Of a stretch of DNA of 64,000 nt, positions 37,307 to 49,800 are shown one piece after another. Each line of letters starts with the position of its first letter. Position 1 is the stretch's first letter. The position numbers and the translations under genes are program-made. The DNA is from Xenorhabdus szentirmaii DSM 16338 (GTDB taxonomy: Bacteria; Pseudomonadota; Gammaproteobacteria; Enterobacterales; Enterobacteriaceae), in contig NZ_NIBV01000002.1 in NCBI RefSeq assembly GCF_002632585.1, forward strand, positions 1,878,561 to 1,942,560, in the 5' to 3' direction. The notes below the pieces were generated by a model. The model worked only from the letters and a program-made list of their open reading frames with translations. It was not told the DNA's origin and ran no database searches.

Positions 37307-37813
37307 TACCTATCTATACCCTTCGCCTTTATTTGTTATGAATTTATTCATCGTTTTAAAAGCGCCGGAAAAATATTTAATTAATCGATTCCATTGTAAA
37401 TGATTAGATTTACACTTTACGTTTACACTTTAAGATAACTAAATAACACGGACTATTAAACAAAAAATAATATAGACTAAAATCCTAATAACACTCTATA
37501 TTGCAGCCAAAATAATGGTCTACAGGAGAAAATAAGAAAAATCAACAACCAATACAGAACATTAAAAATACAATAAACGATACAGAATTGTTATCCCAAA
37601 AATGAAATGGTTTGCTCACTAAATTAAACAACCTTTAACTATTTTTATAAGGGAGAATGCTGCAAGGTTGCAAAGTTAATCCTATTAATACAACGGTAGG
37701 TTATTTTAAGTACTAAAATCAACCCGACCCAATCTGTTAAAAATTTGTGGCCTATTTGTTTGTATTATGATTCAAAAATAACTTGTGAACGGAATGCATT
37801 CATATAATGAATT
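37307..37813. promoter_or_regulatory. Upstream region of the NRPS operon
   Basis: About 500 bp of AT-rich DNA without genes. It must carry the promoter of the 23-kb NRPS operon. I cannot single out a convincing -35/-10 pair; the immediate leader lacks a strong Shine-Dalgarno (GGAATGCATTC upstream of ATG 37814). Confidence 0.4.
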
Positions 37814-40800
37814 ATGATAAAATCTGAATACATAATAAATTCGAATTTTTATAATCTTCACCCTGCTCAAGAAGATGTATTTTATGAACAAAACCTCTAT
37901 CAGGACAGCCCCCTGCATAATATAGGCTGGTATACCTTAATGGAGGAAGAAGTTGATATCGTTATTTTACAGCAGGCATGGAACTTACTATATCAGCATA
38001 TTGATGCATTGAGATTGCATATTTCGATTAATTCAGATCATAAGGCTGTACAATATATTAAAAATAAAAGTGATGCCGGATTGATCACGTTTCAAGATTT
38101 TTCAATGCAATCTTCACCTGAAGAAAAAGCAATCCATTGGATACAACAACATGTAGACATTCCCATCAACCTTCACAAAGACCCTCTTTATCAGGCTTCA
38201 TTGATATTAATTACCGATAAAAAATATTATTTCCTCACTAAATTCCATCATATTATTATTGATGGATTAGGTTTATTCCTCCTGCATCAATATGTTCATC
38301 AATTATACTCATGCCTTAAAACGGGGGCGTCAACAGACTGGTTATCTGAAATACCACAATATTTAGATTCTGTCACCCAGGCAAGCGCGTATTTAACTTC
38401 CTATAATTACGAGCAAGACAATAACTATTGGTGTAATTTCTTAAAAGAACATGAGCCACACCAATTAAAACCTTATTATCAGAATACCGGCACCAATAAC
38501 AAAACAATAACATTGCCGCTTTCAGTCAAAGAATCTCTATACGCTTTTTGTGAGGAAAACAAAAGTAATCTGAGTTCCGTTTTTTCATGCCTTGTCGGTA
38601 TTATGATGTCAGCGTTGACAGGGCAACAAGAATTAACTTTTAACACCGTCACACACGGAAGAAAGACAAAATCAGAGAAATATACCATCGGCATGCATGC
38701 AAATGTCTATCCGGTATATTGCCATATCTCAGGCACCGCCAGTGTGGCAGAACAAATTAAACAGATAGAATCAGCAATAAAACGCAGTTATCAGCATTGC
38801 TCATTCCCTCAATCTCACCTTGCCAGAATTGCCAATAGCCAAGGTTTTTTTTTACCTAATATCCTTATCGCCTATGAAAAATTCTCAGATCCCGCGGCTG
38901 AAATGTCTCATGTCCATCATTATCATATGCATCCCACAATACAGACTCACCCTGTCACTTTCCGCCTAAAAGATTATGGACGAGATCAGGAATTAAAAAT
39001 CACGATCAATTACTTGCAGCAATACTTTAGTGAGTCAGATGTCGATAATATGTTGGCACGGCTTGAGAATTTATTGATGGCCCTGATTGACAGGCCGTCA
39101 TCTCCCGTCAATGAACTCCCTATCTTATTAGAACAAGAACGCCAGACGCTGCTGGGCATTTGGAATCAAACCACTCCCCTTGAATATCAGGCCTCGCAGC
39201 CTAACACCCTGCAAAAACAGTTCGAAGCACAGGCGGCAATCACGCCAGATAACATCGCGTTGATATTTGAGGGAGAAACGCTGACCTATCGCCAGCTCAA
39301 TGAACGGGCGAACCAGTTGGCTTGTGTTATCCGCGAGCAATGTCAGCCACAAGGCCAACCGAAAAACAATGCACCACTGCAAGCCGATACCTTGATTGCT
39401 CTCTATCTTGACCGCAGTCTGGAGATGGTTGTCAGTATCCTTGCAGTATTGAAAGCCGGGGGCGCTTATGTGCCTGTCTCACCAGAATACCCCGCCGAAC
39501 GGGTGCAATTTATTCTGGAAGATACACGTTCTCCCTGTGTGATAACGCAGCAACACCATTTGCAGTCCCTGCGCGAGAGCACGAAATCACTGGCTTTCCA
39601 GCCCAAATTGATCGCTGCGGATGATCATTCATTAACGGAAAGCCAGCCAACAGACAATCTGGCACAGATAAATACGCCTTCCGATCTGGCTTATATCATC
39701 TATACCTCAGGAACAACCGGACAACCCAAAGGTGTACTGCAAACCCACCAAAATGTTTCACGGTTATTTGCGGCTACCCACAGGCAATTCCAATTTAACC
39801 AAAAAGATACTTGGGTTCTTTACCATACTTATACCTTTGATTTCAGTGTCTGGGAGCTGTGGGGAGCGCTGCTCTATGGCGGGCGCCTGATTATTCCGAC
39901 GGTTGAATGTACAAAAGATTTCGTTCAATTCAGCCAGCTGTGCGCAGAGCAAAAAGTCACTGTTCTGAACCAAACGCCGGGGGCATTTTATGCCTTTATT
40001 GATGCCTCATTAAATATGGAGGCTGAGTTTCCTGAGCTTCGCTATGTGATTTTCGGCGGGGATAAACTCAATCCGATGCAATTGCAACCTTGGTGGGCGC
40101 ATTATGGCGACCAGTCACCCAGTTTAATCAATATGTATGGGATAACAGAAACCACGGTTCATGTTACCCATAAGAAATTGACCCCAAACGATCCCACTGC
40201 TTCATCCGTTATTGGTCAGCCATTATGCGACCTGCATGCCTATATATTGAATAGCGCCGGTCATCTTGTCCCTATCGGCACGCCGGGTGAACTGTATATC
40301 GGTGGTGCCGGACTGGCCCGGGGTTATTTAAACCGTCCCGAACTGACAGCAGAACGTTTTGTGGAAAACCCGTTTGCGACCGCAGAAGACAAAGCCCTCG
40401 GTTACACCCGCCTGTACAAAACCGGTGATCTGGTGCGCTGGATGCCAAACGGTGAACTGGAATATCTGGGGCGCAATGACTTTCAGGTCAAGATCCGCGG
40501 TTACCGCATTGAGTTGGGGGAAATCGAAAGTGCGCTGGCCTCACATCCACAAATCAAACAAGCGGTAGTCATTGATCACGAACATAAAGGGAACAAAGTC
40601 CTGGCAGCCTATTTGGTGGCAGAAGGCACTGACGGCGAGCTATCCGATGACACATTAATCAGGCACTTATCTGACCGCCTGCCGGATTATATGATCCCGG
40701 CCAGCTTTACCCACATGGGTTCCATTCCCTTAACCCTGAACGGCAAGCTGGATCGCCGCGCTCTGCCTGAGCCTGTCTGGGGAAATCAAGACGGTTACAT

Positions 40801-43800
40801 GGCTCCCCGCAATGAACTGGAAACCCAGCTTTGCACTATCTGGCTGGATGTCTTGGGTCTGGAGCGCATCGGCATTGACGATAATTTCTTCCGCACCGGC
40901 GGTAATTCTCTGATGGCTATCCAGCTCATTGCAGCCATTCACCGGCAATTGGCGCGGGAAGTGTCACTGGCCCAGATATTCGAGTTGAAAACTATCGCCA
41001 GACTGGCTGATCATATGGGTGTGCAGACACAGTCACTTATTCCTTATCTTGGATTGGAGCGCTATCCCCTGTCATTTGCTCAAGAGCGGATGCTGTTTAT
41101 TGAGCGTTTTGAACAGGGTGCCAATATGTACCATGTTCCTTATCTGGTACAGCTCCATGACAATGCCAGCCTGCCGTTGTTGGAAAAAGCCATTAATCAG
41201 GTGATTGAACGCCATCCCGTGATGAAAACGGTATACCGCATCCACGATGATGGCCATGAATATCAACATGTATTGGAAAATAACCTTGCGTTCAGGGAAC
41301 AGCCTTGCAATGACATTGATGCACTGATGGAAACCGTGCGCGCTGAACTGCTCAAGCCGTTTGATCTGGCCAATGAGCCGGGTTTTCGCCTGCATAGCTA
41401 TATCACCCCGATTAACCCGGCCAATCAACACTACATTTTGTTCTTGTGGCATCACATTGCCATTGATGGCTGGTCTGTTGACATTTTTATGAATGAACTG
41501 TCGGAGACTTATCAGGCCTTACAAGAAGGTCGTGACAGCCGGCTTCCTCCTCTGGATATCACCTACGGCGACTATGCAGTATGGCAACGGAATTATTTGC
41601 AGGGGGAAGTTCGGGAGCGGCAACTGACATACTGGCAGAAGGCTTTGGCCGGTCATGAACCTCTGGCTCTGCCGACCGACCGGCCCCGGCCAAACCATGT
41701 CGATTATCAGGGCCGCGATTTCAGCTTTGCGCTGGACAGTACACTCTCCAACCAATTGAGGGCGCTGGCAAAGACACAGGAAACAACCCTGTATACTGTG
41801 CTGCTCAGTGCGTTTTATGTCACGCTGGCAAAGCTGTCCGGACAGAATGACATTGTGCTGGGCACGCCTACAGACAACCGCCATCTCGTCCAAACCCACG
41901 CCCTGATTGGGATGTTTGTCAACTCGCTGGTCTTGAGGACTCAATTGCCGCAAACCGCCAGTGTGGGAACGCTGATCAAGCAAGTTCACTCAATCATCAT
42001 CGAAGCCAAGATGCATCAAGATATTCCCTTTGAGCAATTGGTGGATGCCTTAAAAATTGAGCGAGATACCTCTCGTCACCCTATTTTCCAGGTCATGTTT
42101 GGATTGCAGAACTTTGGCGAAAGTTTGCCGGACAGCCACCTGCCATTCAGCCTCGTTCAAACCGATGTTCCACTGTACAGCCCGGCCAAGTTTGACTTGA
42201 GCCTGTTTATTTCCGATGGGCAAACCAACCTGACCGGCAATCTCAATTGCGCCACCAGCCTGTTTGATCAAACCACCATCACCCGGATGGCCGATATCTA
42301 TCAACATGTGCTGGCCGCTTTTGCCGCCGATCAGAAACAGGCACTTTTTGAACTCGATCCCCTATCGGCACAGGAGCGCCATACCCTGCTGCATACGTGG
42401 AACCAAACCGATGTGCCCTGCCCGCAGGATAAAACCCTGCAACAACAGCTTGAAGCTCAGGTCGAAGAGACTCCCGATAACGTGGCACTGGTATTTGAGG
42501 GAAAAACGCTCACCTATCATCAACTTAACGAACGGGCGAACCAACTGGCGTGGGCGATACGTACACACCACCAGCAACGATTTGATGCACCCATGCCAGC
42601 CGATACCCCCATCGCCCTTTATCTTGATCGCAGTCTGGAAATGGTCATCAGTATTCTGGCGGTGCTGAAAGCCGGCGGTGCCTACGTGCCCATTTTGCCG
42701 TCATATCCGCCAGAGCGGGTCAATTTTATTCTGCAAGATACCCGGACACGGTGTGTTATCTCCCAACAGCATCACCTGACAACACTGGCAGAATACACCC
42801 AATCATTTGCTGAACAACCCACGCTGATAGCCGCAGATGATCAAACCACCACGGCAAGCCAGCCTGTCGGAAATCCGCCACAAATCAATAAACCCACCGA
42901 TCTGGCCTATATCATTTATACCTCCGGAACGACAGGCCAGCCAAAAGGCGTGATGACTGAGCACAGAAACGTCATTCATATGGCGGCTGCGCAGGAAAAA
43001 TTCTTCAATGCGCCGGGAAGAAGCAAGGCATTGATGTTTGCCAATTACATCTTTGATGGTTCTGTTTTTGAGTTATTCCCCAGTTTATTTAATGGGCTGA
43101 CGATTTACATTTGCAATGAAGAAGAGCGTCACCTTCCTGCGCTTGCGGAACTCATCCAGCAGGAAGGCATTGAAATAGCCGCATTGCCGCCGGCTCTCCT
43201 GAAATTACTGACTGATACGGAATTGCCCTCGTTGCAGCTATTGGTGACAGCGGGAGAATCCCCTTCTTTGGATTTTCTGGAACACTTTAGCCGCCACAGC
43301 CAGATACTGAATTCTTATGGCCCGACCGAAGTCACCGTTTGTGCAACTGAAAAGCGGTATCAACGCGGGGACACCACAACAAATATTGGCACAGCGATTA
43401 ATAACGCCCGTCTCTACGTTTTGGACAGTTACGGCAACCTGTCCCCGATAGGCACGCCGGGAGAGCTGCATGTTGGTGGCGCGGGACTGGCACGGGGGTA
43501 TTTAAACCAGCCTGAACTGACCGCGGCGCGTTTTATCGAAAATCCGTTTGCCAGTGCCGCAGATAAAGCCCTTGGTTACACCCGCCTGTACAAAACCGGT
43601 GATTTGGTGCGCTGGCTGCCGAACGGTGAACTGGAATATCTGGGGCGCAATGATTTTCAGGTCAAGATCCGCGGTTACCGCATTGAACTGGGGGAAATTG
43701 AGAACGCGCTGGCTGCCCATCCTCAAGTGGAACAAGCTGTCGTGATTGCCCATAAGCGCCAAGGCCACGATGTACTGGCTGCCTATCTGGTGGCAGACAG

Positions 43801-46800
43801 TGTCCTGTCCGATGAAAGCCTGATTGCGTATCTTTCCGTTCATTTGCCGGAATACATGATCCCGGCCAGCTTTACCCGCCTTGCATCCATTCCATTGACG
43901 CTGAACGGCAAGCTGGATCGCCGTGCCTTGCCGGAACCCGCGAGGGAAATCCAAAACAGCTATGTCGCCCCCCGCAATGCGCTGGAATCACAACTTTGTA
44001 CTATCTGGCAGGATATTTTGGGGCTGGAGCGTGTCGGCATTGATGATAATTTCTTCCGCATTGGCGGCAACTCGTTGATGGCTATCAAGCTGACCGCCGC
44101 CATCCGCGAACATTTGTCAACGGACATCACGCTGGCCCAATTGTTCGAGCGGAAAACTGCCGCAGGCCTGGCAACGGAGATAATGCACTCCCGAGCATCG
44201 GAACAACAAACCTGTACGGTCATTCCTCGCCTGACATCAGCGCATTATCCCCTGTCATTTGCCCAAGAGCGGATGCTGTTTATTGAACAGTTTGAGCAGG
44301 GTACTGACGCTTACCATATTCCTTATCTGGTTCAGTTGGAAAACGAAACTTGCCTGCCCTTGTTAGAAACCGCCATCAATCAATTGGCTGAACGCCACCC
44401 TGTGCTGAAAATGGTGTACCTCCATCATGATGACGGGCAAATCCATCAAAAGATGCTGGACACCGATCTGTCCATCCGGTCACTTCCACCCAGTGAAGAT
44501 GCTGACAAACTGTTAGATGCCGTGCGCGCAGAAATCGCCACACCGTTTGATCTGTCCACAGAACCCAGCCTGCGCCTGCTCCACTACCCGATCCATGATA
44601 CAAAAACCAGCGAGAAACATTACTTGTTGATGTTGTGGCATCACATCGCTTTTGATGGCTGGTCAGTTGATATCTTCATGAATGAACTGGCAGAGATTTA
44701 TCATGCCCTGTCAGCAGGCCGCAACAGCCAATTGCCCCCGCTGGATATTTCCTATGGTGATTATGCCGCCTGGCAGCGGGATTATTTGCAGGGAGATATC
44801 AGTGAACGCCAGCTGGCCTATTGGCAACAGGCACTGGCGGGTTATGAACCCTTGGCTTTACCTACAGATCATTCCCGGCCTGCCAACGTCAATTATCAAG
44901 GCCGTGACTTTAATTTCACGCTGGAGAAGGCCTTATCAAACCCGCTGAGGGCATTGGCAAAAGCGCAGGAAACTACCCTGTACACCGTGCTGCTCAGTGC
45001 GTTCTATGTCACGCTGGCAAAACTGTCCGGACAGAATGACATTGTGCTGGGCACCCCTGCAAACAGTCGCCACCATGCCCAAACCCAGCCCCTGATTGGC
45101 ATGTTTGTCAATACACTGACATTAAGGGTGCAGCTGCAACAAACCGCCAGTGTGGAAACACTGATCGAACAGACCCATCGATTGGTAACGGATGCCAAAT
45201 CCCATCAGGACATGCCGTTTGAACAACTGGTTGAAGCATTGGGCATCGAGCGGGACACCTCCCGCCACCCGATTTTTCAGGTTGTATTCACCCTGGATGA
45301 TGTTGATGAAAATCAGCCGGACAGGCTCAATTTGCCCTTCAGCCCGGTTGAGCTGGCAGAGCCTCTGTACAGCCCGGCCAAGTTTGACCTGAGCCTGATT
45401 GTGTCCGACAGACACGCCAATATCAGCGGATGCCTGAACTATGCCGTCAGCCTGTTCAATGAGGCCACGATTGTCAGGCTGGCCGATACCTACCAGCGTG
45501 TACTGGCCGCCTTTGTGGCAGATCAAAAACAGGCGCTGTTTGAACTTGATGTTCTCTCCCCACAGGAGCGTCACACACTGCTGCACACATGGAATCCGCT
45601 TGCCATTGCGCCATATTCCCAAGACCAGACCCTGCAACAGCGGTTCGAAGCACAAGTTGCCGCCATGCCGGATAATGTGGCACTGGTATTTGAAGGAGAA
45701 ACGCTGACTTACCGTGAGCTTAACGCACGGGCAAACCAGCTGGCTTGGGTGCTGCGTAAAAGTTATCAGCAGCAGCACCAAAAACCGATGCCGGTCAACA
45801 CACTGATCGCCCTGTACCTTGACCGCGGTCTGGAAATGGTCATCAGTATTCTGGCGGTGCTGAAAGCCGGCGGCGCTTATGTCCCCATTTCACCGGAATA
45901 CCCCTCAGATCGGGTCAGTTTTATTCTGCAAGATACCCAGACCCCATGCGTATTGACTCAGCAACAGTATTTGCCTGTTTTGGCTGAATACGCCCGATCA
46001 CAGCCTGACAGCCTCGTGATGATTGCTGCGGATGATCCGGCGCTGTCCCGCTCTCCATCCGGGGAAAATCCGGTTCCCATCAGCGGCGCAGATGATCTGG
46101 CTTACGTTATCTACACTTCAGGGACAACCGGAAAACCCAAAGGCGTATTGCAGACCCACCATAATGTGGCGCGGTTATTCACCGCCACCCAAGAAAAATA
46201 TCACTTCAGTCACCGTGACACTTGGGTGCTGTACCATGCTTACACCTTTGATTTCAGCGTGTGGGAACTGTGGGGTGCCTTGCTTTATGGCGGGCGCCTG
46301 ATTATTCCGACGGTTGAATGCACAAAAGATTTCATTCAGTTCAGCCAGCTGTGCGCAGAGCAAAAAGTCACTGTTCTGAACCAAACGCCGGGGGCATTTT
46401 ATGCCTTTGTTGATACCTCATTAAATACCGATGCGGCATATCCCCAGCTTCGTCTGGTTATTTTCGGCGGTGACAAGCTGAATCCGGTGCAATTGCACCC
46501 GTGGTGGAACAAATACGGGGAGCACTCGCCTGCGTTGGTCAACATGTACGGGATCACTGAAACCACGGTTCACGTGACCTATAAAAAGCTGACCCAAAAC
46601 GACACCGTGGCCGCTTCCAATATTGGCCGGCCATTAAACGATCTCTCCGCCTATGTGCTGGATGATTCCGGCGGTCTGGTTCCGATTGGCGCTCCCGGTG
46701 AATTGTATGTCGGGGGGGCAGGATTGGCTCCGGGCTATCTGAACCGACCGGAACTGACCGCAGAACGTTTTATCGAAAATCCGTTTGCCCGTGCCGAAGA

Positions 46801-49800
46801 AAAAGGTCGGCTGTACAAAACCGGTGATTTGGTGCGCTGGCTGCCGAACGGTGAACTGGAATATCTGGGACGCAATGACTTTCAGGTCAAAATCCGCGGT
46901 TACCGCATTGAGCTGGGGGAAATTGAAAGCGTTCTGGCTGCCCATCCGCAGGTGAAACAAACAGCGGTGATTGCCCGCAAACACCAAAACCACGATGTGC
47001 TGGTGGCTTATCTGGTTACCGAGCCAGCAGGCGATGCCCTGTCTGTTGAGCTGTCTGATGCAAGTCTGGTTGAATACCTTTCCGCCCGTTTGCCGGAATA
47101 CATGATCCCTGCCAGCTTTACCCGCCTTGCATCCATTCCGTTGACGCTGAACGGCAAGCTGGATCGCCGTGCTTTGCCGGAACCCGTATGGGAAAGCCAA
47201 GACCATTATGCCGCGCCCCGCAATACGCTGGAAACGCAGCTTTGTGCCATTTGGCAGGATGTTTTGGGATTGGAACAGGTCGGCATTCATGACAATTTCT
47301 TCCGCATTGGCGGCAACTCCCTGATGGCTATCAAGCTGACCGCCGCCATCCGTCAACGTCTGGCAACCGACGTTACACTGGCCCAATTGTTCGAGCGTAA
47401 AACTGTCGCAGGTCTGGCAACCGGCATAGAACACTCATCAGGATCAGGGCAACCAGCCTGTACGGTCATTCCTCGCCTGAACTCAACGCATTATCCCCTG
47501 TCATTTGCCCAAGAGCGGATGTTGTTTATTGAGCAGTTTGAACAAGGCACCGACGCTTACCATATTCCTTATCTGGTTCAACTGGATAACGAGGCTTGCC
47601 TGCCCTTGTTAGAAACCGCCATCAATCAATTGGCTGAACGCCATTCAGTCATCAAGATGGTGTACCTCCATCACGAGAACGGGCAAATCCACCCGCAGCA
47701 ATGGGATAAGCCGCTGGTTATTCAGCCGACACAAGTTTGCGAAGATGCTGACGGGCTTCTGGATTTGGTGCGCGCGGAAATCGCCACGCCGTTCGAGCTG
47801 TCCACAGAACCCAGCCTGCGCCTGAGTCACTATCAGATCCATGGCAAGCCCATCACCGATGACCGGAGCAACGATAAACATTACTTGCTGATGTTGTGGC
47901 ATCACATTGCGTTTGATGGCTGGTCAGCCGATATTTTCATGGATGAGCTGGCAGAGATTTACTCCGCCCTGTCAGCAGGCCGCGACAGCCAACTGCCTGC
48001 TCTGGATATTTCCTATGGCGACTATGCTGCATGGCAGCGGGATTATTTACAGGGAGAAGTGGGTGAACGCCAGCTGGCCTACTGGCAACAAACACTGGCG
48101 GGTTATGAACCCTTGGCTTTGCCTACAGATCATTCCCGGCCTGCCAACGTCAATTATCAAGGCCGTGACTTTAATTTCACGCTGGAGAAGTCCTTATCAA
48201 ACCCGCTGAGGGCACTGGCAAAAGCGCAGGAAACCACCCTGTATACCGTGTTGCTCAGTGCGTTTTATGTCACGCTGGCAAAACTGTCCGGACAGGATGA
48301 CATTGTGCTGGGCACGCCCACGGATAACCGGCACCATGCCCAAACCCAGCCCCTGATTGGCATGTTTGTCAACTCAATGGCCTTAAGGGCGCAACTGCAA
48401 CAAACTGCCAGTGTGGAAACGCTGATTGGACAGATCCATCAGTTGGTTGCGGGAGCCAAAGCCCATCAGGACATGCCGTTTGAGCAACTGGTCGAAGCAT
48501 TGGGCATTGAACGGGACACCTCCCGCCACCCGATTTTTCAAGTGATGTTCACCTTGCACCGTTTTGCTGAAAGTCAGCCGGACAATCTCAATCTGCCCTT
48601 CAGTCCGGTGGCATTGCCGGAAACGTTATACAGCCCGGCCAAATTTGATCTGAGCCTGTTTCTGTCCGACGGACAGAGCAATATCAGCGGGTGCCTGAAC
48701 TATGCCGTCAGCCTGTTCAATGAAGCCACAATTGTCGGGCTGGCCGATACCTACCAGCGTGTATTGGCAGCTTTTGTGGCCGATCAGAAACAGCCACTAT
48801 TTGGGATTGATATCCTGTCGGCACAAGAGCGACATCTGCTGGATCGCTGGAACCAGACTGAGGCCCCCTATCCCCAGGACAAAACCCTGCAACAACTGTT
48901 TGAAGCTCTGGCATCCCAACGCCCTGATGCCATTGCCATCGTATTTGAAAACCAAAAGATCTGCTATGGCGAACTCAACCAACGTGCCAACCGTCTGGCT
49001 CATCATCTGATTGCGTTGGGTGTGCAGCCGGATGACCGGGTCGCCATTTGCCTCGAACGCAGTCCGGAGATGGTGGTGGGAATTCTCGCCATCCTCAAGG
49101 CCGGTGGAGCTTACGTACCGCTTGACCCGACTTATCCGGCAGAGCGGCTGGCGTACATGCTGGAAGATTCTGCCCCTGTGGTTTTATTGACCCAAACAGC
49201 GCAGGCCGGGAAACTGAGCGGCTCCATACCATCAAGGCTGCATGATAAAAAGGTATTGCTCGATGCTCACGCGCCACGCTTTGAAACCCTGCCGGACACT
49301 AATCCGGATGCACACACATTGGGGCTGACAGCACGCCATCTGGCCTATGTCATTTACACTTCCGGCTCTACCGGGCAACCCAAAGGCGTTATGGTTGAGC
49401 ACCGCAATATCTTGCGTCTGATCATCAATAATGGCTTTGCTGACATCGGCCCTGATGATTGCATTGCCCACTGTGCCAATACTTCATTCGATGCCGCCAC
49501 TTGGGAAATTTGGTCGGCCCTGCTCAGTGGCGGACGGATGTATATTGTTTCATCAACGGCATTGCTCGAACCAATGCGTTTCCGTCAGGCATTAATGGAC
49601 GGAAACGTCACGGCTTTATGGCTGACTGTCGGCTTGTTTAACGAATACCTTGAGACATTGCTCCCGGTCTTCGGGCAACTGCGTTATCTGCTCGTCGGCG
49701 GGGATGTCCTCAATCCGCAGAAAATCAGACAAGTACAATCAGCAGAAACCCAACCAGCCTGTCTGCTCAACGGCTATGGCCCGACAGAAACCACAACGTT

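Noticed and set aside
45122..47434. Long minus-strand open frames opposite the NRPS (up to 266 codons)
   Set aside because: They recur at equivalent positions in each module because the modules repeat; typical antisense shadows of GC-richer NRPS DNA.
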